Shown: positions 15,410-23,537 of the stretch, in pieces
How the letters are laid out: each line of letters opens with the position of its first letter
How positions within the stretch are numbered: the stretch's first letter is position 1
NCBI GenBank assembly: GCA_020721645.1
Contig: DYMH01000014.1
Span: 1 to 45,196, forward strand
Reading direction: 5' to 3'
Length of the DNA stretch: 45,196 nt
Source of the DNA: Draconibacterium orientale
GTDB lineage: Bacteria; Bacteroidota; Bacteroidia; Bacteroidales; JAADGE01
The notes under the pieces: model-generated
The model's input: only the letters and a program-made list of their open reading frames with translations
Told to the model about the DNA's origin: nothing
The model's database searches: none
Made by a program: the position numbers and the translations under genes

Positions 15410-16482
15410 GGTTGTATTTTTGCAACTGATTTTTTAGAGAGTTCGTTAATAAAAAGGCTCAAAGAAAAATGATTGGAGGCTCCTGCGGCATGATAAATTG
15501 CCCGCCCGTAGCTGAGCGAAAATCGCTTTAATTTTAAACCAAAACCCCACGAAAAACCTGTGGCACCGCCGGAATCGAGCAGGCTCAATTCTTTTCTCAT
15601 TTTATGATTGTAGGCTGCCGAAACATAAAATGATTTAAACGGAACGAGTTCTACTCCAACTATTAAATGTCGCATACCGTTATCCAAAAATCGACTTAAT
15701 TTTGTGCCGTTCTGACTTTTATCCGCAATGGGCGATGTACTTTCGCTTGGTATTTCATACAATAAATTCCATTTGTACAAGTGATGTGCCGTAAGATGAA
15801 TGCGAAACGGGGCATGAGCCGTTTTTTTTGATAATCCGACTTGTAAATCGAAGGGTAATTTTTCGTAATGTCCCGGATAGTATGGTGTTATTTGTGTTCC
15901 GATATTTTTAACCGTCAAACCTGCTGAAAGTTGTTTTTCGCGGTCGAAATAATTTAAACCCAAATCGCTTGCAATTCCAAACGATTTATAGGTTTCTAAC
16001 TGAGAAATTACGGGTTTTATGTTCACTCCGGCTGTTAATTTGGCGGTCAATTTTTTCGACCATATCAAATTGAAAGCATATTCGGAAGCTTTAAAGTCGC
16101 CTGTAATTTGACCTGTTTCATCGGCAGCGATAAATTTCCCGTAATCAACATAATGTATTCCTGCCGAAAATGAGCCATATTTATTCAAATTCATCGCATA
16201 ACCGGAATAGCCGTATTTGATGTCGGCAAAGTAGGAAATGTAGTTGAGAATGAAGTGATTGTCCATGTCTTCATTCAAGATTGCCGGATTATGGAATGTT
16301 AAATTCAAATCGGCATCGTTCAACGAAACATTGATACCACCTAAACCCGCAACACGTGCCGAATTTGTGAGTTCCAAAAACTTGTAAACTCCATTTCCGC
16401 CCGTTTGAGATTGTGCCGACAATGAAATTATCAGAGAGATAAATACGAATATTGTCGCTTTGAACTTTTGATAGAGACGCAT
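15406..16482 (-). CDS. porQ: Type IX secretion system protein PorQ
   Basis: This 358-residue outer-membrane beta-barrel protein has a signal peptide (residues 1-25, ending SLSAQS). The diagnostic PorQ start of the mature protein follows: GGNGVYKFLELTNSARVAGLGG, here described as residues 28-49, with the LTFHNPAILN block after it. PorQ works with PorU, PorV and PorZ in the T9SS attachment complex that cleaves cargo C-terminal signals and anchors cargo to A-LPS or a similar lipid. The other members are not in this window. It is the first gene of the porQ-cmk-DUF3267 unit and overlaps cmk by 4 bases. Confidence 0.92.
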   Translation of the reverse strand: MRLYQKFKATIFVFISLIISLSAQSQTGGNGVYKFLELTNSARVAGLGGINVSLNDADLNLTFHNPAILNEDMDNHFILNYISYFADIKYGYSGYAMNLNKYGSFSAGIHYVDYGKFIAADETGQITGDFKASEYAFNLIWSKKLTAKLTAGVNIKPVISQLETYKSFGIASDLGLNYFDREKQLSAGLTVKNIGTQITPYYPGHYEKLPFDLQVGLSKKTAHAPFRIHLTAHHLYKWNLLYEIPSESTSPIADKSQNGTKLSRFLDNGMRHLIVGVELVPFKSFYVSAAYNHKMRKELSLLDSGGATGFSWGFGLKLKRFSLSYGRAIYHAAGASNHFSLSLFINELSKKSVAKIQP

Positions 16483-16722
16483 AGTGAAATTTTAATAATA
16501 ATAATGATGTGTTGATAATATTCAAACTAACACAGAACGATAAAAAACGAAAAGTATTTTATTTGGGTGATTTTTTGAAAAAACAAATATAATATTTTTA
16601 AAATCATTTTATTGATTCAAATTTGTGTATATTTGGGGACAAACATCAATTTTTAGTTATTTTACGGTTTACAAATGAGCCAAGTATAAAAAAGAATAAA
16701 ATTTGAAAGTGAAAAGTATATG

Positions 16723-16744
16723 TTATTGATAAACAGTAATTTAT
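16723..16744 (+). repeat. Dispersed 22-bp repeat D, copy D1
   Basis: This 22-bp sequence starts TTATTGATAAACAGTAATTT and matches 44691-44712 at 21 of 22 positions. Both copies are in gene-free AT-rich DNA. Confidence 0.7.
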
Positions 16745-16771
16745 GTAAAAATATGGATTTAGGTTAAAGTC

Positions 16772-16832
16772 CTTATTTTCAGTATTATAACTTTATTGAC
16801 TTTCTACTTTATAACTTTTTAAAGTGAACTCA
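16772..16832 (+). repeat. Dispersed 61-bp repeat C, copy C1
   Basis: It begins CTTATTTTCAG and ends ACTCA. It aligns without gaps to 38020-38080 with 53 of 61 positions identical, including the block ATAACTTTTTAAA. It ends 26 bases before the GTG start of trpG/pabA. Confidence 0.75.
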
Positions 16833-16858
16833 CAAATTCTATTAAAATCCATTACAAA

Positions 16859-17428
16859 GTGCGTATTCTCATTATAGACAACTACGATTCGTTCACATAC
16901 AATTTAGTTCATTATGTCGAAAAAATTGCCCAACGTTCGGTCGATGTGTATCGAAACGATGAAATTTCGCCAAAAGAAGTTGTTCGTTACAATAAAATTA
17001 TTTTATCGCCCGGACCCGGATTGCCCGAAGACGCCGGCATTATGAAAGAATTAATAAAAAATTACGCATCAACGATTTCCATTTTCGGCGTATGCTTGGG
17101 AATGCAGGCTATTGCCGAAGTTTTTGGAGGCAAATTGTATAATCTCAATACAGTTTATCATGGTGTTGCATCGAATATTCAAATTACCGATTGCGATGAA
17201 AAAATTTACCGAAACATTCCCAATGGCTTTGAAGCCGGGCGATACCATTCGTGGATGGTCCAAAAAGAATCGCTGCCCGAATGTTTGAAAATCACGGCTG
17301 TTGACGAAAACAAACAGATTATGTCGCTCAGGCATAAAGAGTTTGATGTTTGCGGTGTGCAATATCATCCCGAATCAATTATGACACCTTTTGGCGAAAA
17401 AATCATCAGAAATTGGTTGCATCAATAA
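16859..17428 (+). CDS. Anthranilate/aminodeoxychorismate synthase glutamine amidotransferase
   Basis: This 189-residue class I glutamine amidotransferase has an N-terminal ILIIDNYDSFTYNL, oxyanion loop SPGPG (50-54), nucleophile Cys79 in GVCLGMQ, and His170/Glu172 in QYHPESI. It supplies ammonia from glutamine to a chorismate-using partner, either TrpE (tryptophan) or PabB (folate). Neither partner is adjacent, so trpG and pabA cannot be distinguished; aroA, which leads to chorismate, follows after 104 bases. The start is GTG at 16859; the frame has no other start before the conserved RILIIDNYD. Confidence 0.9.
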   Translation: MRILIIDNYDSFTYNLVHYVEKIAQRSVDVYRNDEISPKEVVRYNKIILSPGPGLPEDAGIMKELIKNYASTISIFGVCLGMQAIAEVFGGKLYNLNTVYHGVASNIQITDCDEKIYRNIPNGFEAGRYHSWMVQKESLPECLKITAVDENKQIMSLRHKEFDVCGVQYHPESIMTPFGEKIIRNWLHQ

Positions 17429-17532
17429 ACTTCGGGAATATTCTATTTTTCAAAAAAACATCAACTTTTTAGAAATACATAAAAATGTAATCATATTTTA
17501 GTATATTTGAATCTTATATTAAAAATTTTATT

Positions 17533-18777
17533 TTGATACAAAAAACGATATATCCCGGCAAAATTAAAGGCACATTATTTGCTCCGAGTTCCAAAAGTAC
17601 AATGCAGCGTGCCTTGGTAGCAGCATTATTGTCGGAAGGCGTTTCGGAAATCGAATTTCATTCGTTGTGTAATGATGTTTTATCGGTACTTGCGGTAATT
17701 GAAGATTTAGGAGCCGAAATTACACGAATCGACAATAAATTCATCATTAAAGGTGGTATAAATCCGCAAAAACTAACAATAAATTGCGGAGAATCGGGCT
17801 TATGCAGTCGGATTTTCAGTTCGGTTGCAGCAAGCACAGGGCAAAAAATATCCATTACGGGCAAAGGCAGTTTGTTGAAACGAAATTTGACAATTCCTGT
17901 TGAAGAATTTCAAGCGTTAGGCATACATATCGAAACAACCGACGGGCATTTGCCACTTACAGTTTGCGGAACACTGAAAGGAGGAATCATTGAAATAGAC
18001 GGTTCGCATACTTCACAAGTTCTGAGCGGCTTGCTCATGGCACTGCCTTTGGCTGCCGAAGATTCGGAAATACATGTAAAAAATATAAACAGCAAGCCGT
18101 ATATTGATTTAACAATTGATATGTTGAGTGAATTTGGCATTTGGGTGATGAACCAAAATTACGAAATTTTTAAAATCACCGGCAATCAAAAATATCGCCC
18201 CGCAAAATATATTTCGGAAGGCGATTGGAGCGGTGCCGCATTCTTTTTAGTCGCCGCCGCACTTGCCGGAGAAGTTACGATACGCAATCTGTCCGTCTTT
18301 TCAAAACAAGCCGACCGGGCAATTATCGAAGCACTCAAACGAGCCGGAGCAGCCGTGTCGATAAGCGAAGACGGCATTCATGTTAAAAAAAATCAACTTA
18401 AAGCTTTCGCATTCGATGCTTCGAATTGTCCCGATTTGTTTCCTCCTTTGGTTGCCTTAGCCTCCGGTTGCGAAGGAATTACGACACTGACAGGCGTTGA
18501 TAGGTTGCCTCTCAAAGAAAGTAACCGAGCTAAAACATTACTCAGCGAATTTTCTAAAATAGGAATCAAAATACAAATTGAAGGTAATTTAATGAACATT
18601 GAAGGCGGCAGACTACAGTCAGCAAACGTTGATTCGCATAATGACCATCGAATTGCAATGGCTATGGCTGTTGCAGCATTAGGCGGACAGGGAGCAATTA
18701 AAATAGAAAACGCTCAATGTGTCGAAAAATCGTATGCCGAATTCTGGGACGATTTGGGAAAATTAAAATTTTGTTGA
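17533..18777 (+). CDS. aroA: 3-phosphoshikimate 1-carboxyvinyltransferase (EPSP synthase)
   Basis: This 414-residue enzyme transfers enolpyruvate from PEP to shikimate-3-phosphate in the sixth step of the shikimate pathway. Visible motifs are the N-terminal APSSKSTMQRA substrate loop, ESGLCSRIF, DGSHTSQVLSGLLMA and the C-terminal DHRIAMA. LKESNRA carries the active-site Lys-Glu pair. The NCGESGLC loop replaces the longer GNAGT(A/T)MR of plant and E. coli enzymes, as is normal in Bacteroidota. The start is TTG at 17533, directly before IQKTIYPG; the frame has no upstream ATG. It is probably co-transcribed with the amidotransferase, both serving chorismate use. Confidence 0.93.
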   Translation: MIQKTIYPGKIKGTLFAPSSKSTMQRALVAALLSEGVSEIEFHSLCNDVLSVLAVIEDLGAEITRIDNKFIIKGGINPQKLTINCGESGLCSRIFSSVAASTGQKISITGKGSLLKRNLTIPVEEFQALGIHIETTDGHLPLTVCGTLKGGIIEIDGSHTSQVLSGLLMALPLAAEDSEIHVKNINSKPYIDLTIDMLSEFGIWVMNQNYEIFKITGNQKYRPAKYISEGDWSGAAFFLVAAALAGEVTIRNLSVFSKQADRAIIEALKRAGAAVSISEDGIHVKKNQLKAFAFDASNCPDLFPPLVALASGCEGITTLTGVDRLPLKESNRAKTLLSEFSKIGIKIQIEGNLMNIEGGRLQSANVDSHNDHRIAMAMAVAALGGQGAIKIENAQCVEKSYAEFWDDLGKLKFC

Positions 18778-18857
18778 AACTTAAGATTTTTTTTGCTTTG
18801 AGAGCAAAATATTTTCAAAAAAAATGTATATTTACCTATCCAACCCTAAAATATACA

Positions 18858-19907
18858 ATGATGAAAAGAGTTCAAATTTCCATTTTAGCAGTTATTCTCG
18901 TGTTTGTTTCGCATGAAATTAAAGCCCAATTTCCATCGAATGTTCGAGAAATTACAAGTATTCCGAATAAATCGGTGAATGTGAAAGGAAATCTTTCCGA
19001 AGGTTTTATTATGGAAGATTTGTCGTGGGCTTCAACAAGTTCAAACGCATGTTTTCCGGCAACTCAAAACGCCAAATTTAGAGGCAATCATGTGCTTTAC
19101 GGCACGGTGATTCCGCCGTATTCGGAAATGACAATTACGGTAATTCCCGATGATAAAAGTGCAAATTTCAGTATTTACGGATATCAAGTAGGAACGAGTA
19201 ATTATTCGGTCGTTCCGAATCTGCAATCGTGCGTGGCGTGTGAAGCTGAGCATAAATGGGACTATCAAAAAGTAGGAAAAACGCAAGACCATACCCGAAG
19301 TATTTATTTTAATTCAATCGAAGGTTCGTACAATATTTTTATCGGCGTTGTAGGGGCAAATGGCTTACAAACAGGCGGATACACATTGAAAATTGATTTG
19401 GTTTCGCAAGAAGATAATTCCGCCAATCAAAAGCCTCTGAAAATGTACACCGCAAAAAGTGAAAAAGGTAAAGCACTTGGTTATAAAGGCGATTTGAAAG
19501 ACGGCGTAAAAATCTACGATTTATCGTGGGCTTCAAAAAGTAATGTCGCATGTTTCCCCGGAACTCAAAATACGAAGTTTAACGGCAATCATATCATTTA
19601 CATCACAGAATTGCCCGCCAATTCAAACATGGCGATAACTGTTGTTCCGGACGACCCCAAGAAAAACATGAGCATATACGCCTACACCACTTTGCCCGGA
19701 AATACCGATATGGTTCCCAACCTTGGAAGCTGTATCGAATGCGAAGCCGAACATAAATGGGATTATCAGAAACGAGGCAAAACACAAGATCACACGAGAA
19801 CCGTTAATCTCAGCTCAATGGGCAGCGATTACCGAGTTGTCATTGGAGTTGCCGGTGCCGATGGATTAGACAACGGAAGTTTTGTTATTAAAATAAAAAC
19901 CGAATAA
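18858..19907 (+). CDS. Secreted protein with two tandem Cys-motif domains, function unknown
   Basis: The 349-residue product starts at ATG 18858; the open frame extends upstream into aroA, but the signal peptide (residues 2-23, ending IKA-Q) fixes the start here. Two copies of a domain of about 150 residues follow (about 38-182 and 205-349). Each has DLSWAS, ACFP.TQN.KF.GNH, a PDD turn, VPNL.SC..CEAEHKWDYQK, GKTQDHTR and a final YxxxIGVxGAxGL....G..xxI strand. Conserved cysteines are 65, 125, 128 and 232, 292, 295. The closing strand resembles pre-peptidase C-terminal (PPC-like) beta-sandwiches, but I do not recognise a named family. It has no T9SS C-terminal domain. It follows aroA by 80 bases and ends at a terminator. 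Confidence 0.82.
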   Translation: MMKRVQISILAVILVFVSHEIKAQFPSNVREITSIPNKSVNVKGNLSEGFIMEDLSWASTSSNACFPATQNAKFRGNHVLYGTVIPPYSEMTITVIPDDKSANFSIYGYQVGTSNYSVVPNLQSCVACEAEHKWDYQKVGKTQDHTRSIYFNSIEGSYNIFIGVVGANGLQTGGYTLKIDLVSQEDNSANQKPLKMYTAKSEKGKALGYKGDLKDGVKIYDLSWASKSNVACFPGTQNTKFNGNHIIYITELPANSNMAITVVPDDPKKNMSIYAYTTLPGNTDMVPNLGSCIECEAEHKWDYQKRGKTQDHTRTVNLSSMGSDYRVVIGVAGADGLDNGSFVIKIKTE

Positions 19908-19927
19908 AATTTTTTTTAAGTGAAATT

Positions 19928-19970
19928 ACCCGTTTGTTGAAGTATAAACGCTTTAACGAATGGGTTTTTT
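19928..19970 (+). terminator. Intrinsic terminator after the tandem-domain protein
   Basis: ACCCGTTTGTT (19928-19938) pairs with AACGAATGGGT (19955-19965), an 11-bp stem with two G-T pairs and a 16-base loop, followed by TTTTTT. Confidence 0.75.
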
Positions 19971-20017
19971 ATTCCTTTGAGTGTTTTTGTATTCGGATTT
20001 TACACAATTACAGGCAA

Positions 20018-20668
20018 TTAGACCTCAGCACTATTTTTGTAAGCATACAAAATATGTCTTTTTCCTTGCGGACCGGGCAAGCGATTTACGATGAAACCTG
20101 CACTTCGTAATGCTTGTTTTACAGTTCCTTTTGATGAATATGTAGATAATATTCCGGGTGAATTGAGCGAATGAAACAATTTTGTAAAAAGTTCCCGTGT
20201 CCATAATTCGGGCTGTGTTTCGGGCGAAAAGGCATCGTAAAAAATAACATCGGGATTTCTGTCAAACTCGAAATCTATTATATCGGTTTTAATTTTCAAT
20301 AAAAACAAACCGGCATCAATTTCAGCCTTAACATTCCATTTTGATTTTATAATCTTTTGATATAAAGCAGAATCGGTTTCGGATAATAATATATTTTCTT
20401 CAATAGGATATTTTTCGACCGAAAAATAAAAAAGCGAAATGTGATTATTTTTTGCAAATTCAAAAGCCAATAAAGCATTCAAACCCGAACCGAAACCCAC
20501 TTCAAAAACACAAATTTCGGTTTTTCCGGTTTGTTCAAATAGTTTACGAAGTGCCTCAATATAAACCAAATTGCTCTCACTTTTTGCTCCGTGCAGCGAG
20601 TGATAATTTTCCGAAAATTGCTCTGAATAATATGTGAACGACCCGTCGGAAGTCGGAATTTTTTGCAT
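20018..20668 (-). CDS. mnmD: tRNA (mnm5s2U34)-methyltransferase MnmD
   Basis: This 216-residue stand-alone MnmD domain carries out the last methylation to mnm5(s2)U34 in tRNAs; E. coli has it fused to MnmC1 in MnmC. The N-terminal TSDGSFTYYSEQFSENYHS-x-HGA region, SAM-binding VFEVGFGSGLNALL and the catalytic-face DVIFYDAFSPETQPELW are all present. The frame can be read from TTG at 20689, but ATG at 20668 gives the usual N-terminus (MQKIPTSDGS) and is chosen. It is a single minus-strand gene convergent with the preceding secreted-protein gene and divergent from the tlpA-like gene. Confidence 0.9.
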   Translation of the reverse strand: MQKIPTSDGSFTYYSEQFSENYHSLHGAKSESNLVYIEALRKLFEQTGKTEICVFEVGFGSGLNALLAFEFAKNNHISLFYFSVEKYPIEENILLSETDSALYQKIIKSKWNVKAEIDAGLFLLKIKTDIIDFEFDRNPDVIFYDAFSPETQPELWTRELFTKLFHSLNSPGILSTYSSKGTVKQALRSAGFIVNRLPGPQGKRHILYAYKNSAEV

Positions 20669-20755
20669 CAGATTGATTATTATGAACAAAATAAGTTTTA
20701 ATAAATTGCAAGTATCGTTTTTTTCGGTTTATTTTACAAATCTAATAATTCGTAT

Positions 20756-21370
20756 ATGAACATGATTGAAAAATTCAAAGAAAAGTGGCGAAAGAAGACA
20801 ATTTTTGCCAAAGTTACCGATATATTTTTTTATTTATTAATTATCGCAGTCATTATTCCGGCAACCCGTGTCGAAGTGATGGGGTTTGTAAACAGGATTC
20901 GTGCTGCTGTTGTTCAACCTTCGGTAAAATCGGAAAAAGAAGTTCAAACGTTAAGCGACAACGATTACCGTTGGCAACTTTATAAGCCCGACGGCACTTC
21001 GGTTGATTTCAACCAAATGAAAGGAAAAGTTGTTTTCCTAAATTTTTGGGCAACATGGTGTCCGCCTTGTATTGGCGAAATGCCAGATATTGAAGAACTG
21101 TACAAGAAATTTGAACACAATCCAAATGTTGTATTTTGCCTTGTAACGTCTGATGATAAAACGAAAGTTGCCGAATTTCTCAAAAGAAAAAAATATTCGT
21201 TTCCTGTATATTTCAGCGGCAGCGAGGTACCTGCACAGCTCTCATCAAATTCTCTGCCGACAACATTTTTAATATCCAAAACCGGGAAAATCCTTATCAA
21301 AGAAATTGGAGCATCGAATTGGGGCGGCGATAAAATGGAAAAAGTTGTGAACGACTTGGCTAAGGAATAA
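20756..21370 (+). CDS. Membrane-anchored TlpA-like thiol-disulfide oxidoreductase
   Basis: This 204-residue protein has an uncleaved N-terminal transmembrane anchor (about 20-37) and a periplasmic TlpA/ResA-type thioredoxin domain. The active site is CPPC at residues 102-105 in FWATWCPPC and the cis-proline is in LPTTF. It probably keeps protein thiols reduced in the periplasm, for example for cytochrome c maturation or envelope repair; its substrate is unknown. ATG at 20756 or the in-frame ATG two codons later. Its stop lies 6 bases before repeat B3. Confidence 0.9.
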   Translation: MNMIEKFKEKWRKKTIFAKVTDIFFYLLIIAVIIPATRVEVMGFVNRIRAAVVQPSVKSEKEVQTLSDNDYRWQLYKPDGTSVDFNQMKGKVVFLNFWATWCPPCIGEMPDIEELYKKFEHNPNVVFCLVTSDDKTKVAEFLKRKKYSFPVYFSGSEVPAQLSSNSLPTTFLISKTGKILIKEIGASNWGGDKMEKVVNDLAKE

Positions 21371-21376
21371 AGCAGA

Positions 21377-21474
21377 TAAATAATGGTTAATTATTAATGG
21401 TTAATGAAGTAATAATTTGATTTTGATAAGAATACGGATATTATAATTTACAAATAAATCCGGACGATTACTTA
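21377..21474 (+). repeat. Family B repeat, copy B3 (98 bp)
   Basis: It starts TAAATAATGG and ends CGATTACTTA, with the family core GAAGTAATAATTTGATTTTG and the AGAATACGGATATTATAA block. It fills essentially the entire convergent gap, from 6 bases after the tlpA-like stop to the base next to the UPF0104 stop at 21475. No separate hairpin terminator exists here, so the element itself is the only sequence between the two gene ends. Confidence 0.9.
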
Positions 21475-22425
21475 TTACAATTTTGCCCGAACAAAGAAAA
21501 CAGCCCCCAGTGCCGTTGGAAAAGCAATGTTTATAATCCAAACAGTAAAAGTTGCAGCAATGATACCCATATCGTTAGCCGCAAAAAATCCGATAAACCA
21601 CAGTGCCGCCGAGCCGCGAATGCCCAGTTCGGTGAGTGTTACCGTGGGAATTAGTGCAAGGACGAAATATGTGAGGGCAATTCCCAAAAAAGCATGAATT
21701 GCACTGATTTCGACATGGAAAAATCGAAGTAACAAAAAATATTGCGTTACAAATATCAAATATCGAAGTATCGATAATCCAATTGCAAAAAGCATTGTTT
21801 TTAAAGAATATTCGGAAGCAAAAAGGAGATTTTCGGAATATTTTTTCAAAAAATGAATTTTCGATAAATATATCGCAAAATTTTTCATTCTAACCAATAT
21901 CAGCAGCAAAACAGAGATAATGATAAGTCCGACAATTAACATCAAAATACTGTTGAGGCTGTTTATGTTTTTAAAAATACCGCCAAAACGGATTGCTACA
22001 ACCGAAAAGGAAATCAATCCGAAAAACAAACTTACCGTGAGCTGAGCCATGCTGCCGGCAGCCGTTGATAATATTCCGGCAGGGCGATTTTTTCTTTTCA
22101 AAACAAATATTCTTCCTGCCCATTCGCCAATGCGATTGGGGGTGATGATTCCCGTTACAAGCCCTGTGAACACAGCTTTCAGTGATGTAAATATTGAAAT
22201 TTTTTCAATATGCGAAATCAATATTTGCCATTTTTTGGCTTCCGAAAGCCAATTTAATGTTGTTAGAAAAATTACAAGCATCAGCAGGCAGTAGTTCGGC
22301 GAATCAAAGGATTCGACAAATGTAAAATTGCCTTTTGATATTCGCTGAAAAATATATCCCAAAGACAAAAGAAGTATCAGAATTTTAATAAATATTTTTA
22401 CTGTTTTTTGCCTCTTCCTTTTCAC
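21475..22425 (-). CDS. UPF0104 / LPG synthase transmembrane-region family protein
   Basis: This is a polytopic membrane protein with seven or eight hydrophobic segments. It belongs to the lysylphosphatidylglycerol-synthase TM (AglD/MprF N-domain) family, with GLVTGIITPNRIGEWAGR and a late TVTLTELGIRGS block. There is no C-terminal aminoacyl transferase domain. In this family the membrane part is often a flippase-like unit; a role in lipid or glycan transport is inferred only. The frame continues upstream to a TTG at 22506, but the first 27 residues are basic and unlike the family. GTG at 22425 (316 residues) places the first membrane helix as usual. The start is uncertain. Confidence 0.78.
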   Translation of the reverse strand: MKRKRQKTVKIFIKILILLLSLGYIFQRISKGNFTFVESFDSPNYCLLMLVIFLTTLNWLSEAKKWQILISHIEKISIFTSLKAVFTGLVTGIITPNRIGEWAGRIFVLKRKNRPAGILSTAAGSMAQLTVSLFFGLISFSVVAIRFGGIFKNINSLNSILMLIVGLIIISVLLLILVRMKNFAIYLSKIHFLKKYSENLLFASEYSLKTMLFAIGLSILRYLIFVTQYFLLLRFFHVEISAIHAFLGIALTYFVLALIPTVTLTELGIRGSAALWFIGFFAANDMGIIAATFTVWIINIAFPTALGAVFFVRAKL

Positions 22426-22547
22426 AATCGTTCGTTTGAATTGAAACCTTGTATAATATTCGGTAAAAATAGTTGATTTTAAAAAACGAAAAAAATGACG
22501 CTGCAAATCAGCTTATTTTTCGATAAATTTTGAAATTTAAAAATGTG

Positions 22548-22578
22548 TTTGATATTGAATAAAATTTTATTAAATTGC
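22548..22578 (+). promoter_or_regulatory. Possible promoter of the PPK2 gene
   Basis: TTTG at 22548-22551, exactly 19 bases, then TAAATTGC at 22571-22578. Spacing is ideal but the -7 box differs from TAnnTTTG at two positions. Confidence 0.4.
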
Positions 22579-22602
22579 AATAATATATTAAAATATTAAA
22601 CC

Positions 22603-23433
22603 ATGGAAAAAAATAAAAAAGAAACCCCAAAGCCCATTGTTTTGATAAACGGGAAACCGAAAATAGATAAAAAATTCTACAACAGTGAATTGTCGCGATT
22701 GCAGATAGAATTAGCAAAATTTCAACGCTGGATAAAAGACCGGGATTTAAAATTGGTCATCATTTTTGAAGGTCGCGATGCGGCCGGAAAGGGAGGTACA
22801 ATAAAAACCATTACACAAAGTTTAAATCCTCGAAGTTGCCGTGTCGTAGCTTTGGGAACGCCAACCGAGAAAGAAAAATCGCAATGGTATTTTCAGCGTT
22901 ATGTTCCGCATTTACCTTCGGGCGGCGAAATGGTTTTGTTCGACCGCAGCTGGTACAACAGAGCCGGTGTGGAGCGGGTAATGGGCTTTTGCTCCGATGA
23001 AGAATATTGGGAGTTTTTGCGTGCCTGCCCCAATTATGAGCGAATGTTGATACGCTCGAACATTCTGTTGGTAAAATATTGGTTCTCGGTAAGCGAAGCA
23101 GAGCAGGAAATACGTTTTCAGGCTCGTATCGGCGACCCGACAAAACGTTGGAAAATCAGCCCGATGGACATTGCTTCGCGCGATAAATGGATGGACTATT
23201 CGCGTGCCAAAGACGAAATGTTTGCCTACACCGATACAAAAATATCACCATGGTACGTGGTCGAAGCCGATGATAAACGCCGCTCGCGTCTGAACTGTAT
23301 CAGTCATCTGTTGTCAATTGTTCCGTATCAAGATATTCCGGTTCCGGAAATCACTCTTAATCCACGCAAAGAGCATAAAGGCTACATTCGCCCACCAAAA
23401 AACGAACAAACATTTGTTCCGGATATTTATTAA
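22603..23433 (+). CDS. ppk2: Polyphosphate kinase 2
   Basis: This 276-residue PPK2-family protein is of the single-domain class. Walker A GRDAAGKGGT spans residues 57-66 and Walker B with the lid start is FDRSWYNRAGVE at 113-124. The family blocks WYFQRYVPHLP and SPMDIASRDKW are present. It uses polyphosphate to phosphorylate nucleoside di- or monophosphates (or the reverse) in the cytoplasm. Whether it prefers ADP or GDP cannot be read off the sequence. It has a possible own promoter and is followed by the RlmI-like methyltransferase gene after 104 bases. Confidence 0.93.
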   Translation: MEKNKKETPKPIVLINGKPKIDKKFYNSELSRLQIELAKFQRWIKDRDLKLVIIFEGRDAAGKGGTIKTITQSLNPRSCRVVALGTPTEKEKSQWYFQRYVPHLPSGGEMVLFDRSWYNRAGVERVMGFCSDEEYWEFLRACPNYERMLIRSNILLVKYWFSVSEAEQEIRFQARIGDPTKRWKISPMDIASRDKWMDYSRAKDEMFAYTDTKISPWYVVEADDKRRSRLNCISHLLSIVPYQDIPVPEITLNPRKEHKGYIRPPKNEQTFVPDIY

Positions 23434-23456
23434 AACCGAATATTTATAAATAGATT

Positions 23457-23493
23457 TCCACATTTCCACATTTCCACATTTTCACATTTCTCT
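23457..23493. repeat. CACATTT-type simple repeat between PPK2 and the methyltransferase gene
   Basis: Four consecutive copies of a TTTCCACA/TTTTCACA unit (about 8 bp). Similar tracts occur at about 5300-5320 and 6648-6690, and in the opposite orientation near 44655-44690. All are between genes. Confidence 0.7.
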
Positions 23494-23507
23494 TAATCAA
23501 ATTTTCC

Positions 23508-23515
23508 TATCTTTG
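23508..23515 (+). promoter_or_regulatory. -7 box of the RNA-modification cluster
   Basis: TATCTTTG is an exact TAnnTTTG match, 22 bases before the ATG at 23538. A -33 TTTG is not present at the right distance. Confidence 0.5.
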
Positions 23516-23537
23516 CCGAAAAATAGAGCATTTTTTC

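Larger units (their letters stand above)
16483..16858. other. Gene-free divergent region with repeats C1 and D1
   Basis: This 376-bp AT-rich stretch lies between the divergent porQ and trpG/pabA genes. It contains repeat D1 (16723-16744) and repeat C1 (16772-16832). No open frame with family character and no exact TTTG-N19-TAnnTTTG promoter was seen on either strand. Confidence 0.6.

Noticed and set aside
18717-18857. N-terminal extension of the tandem-domain secreted protein
   Set aside because: It overlaps the end of aroA in another frame, and the signal peptide starts at 18858.
22426-22506. 27-residue extension of the UPF0104 protein from a TTG start
   Set aside because: Basic, Phe-rich and unlike family N-termini; GTG at 22425 is a better, though not certain, start.
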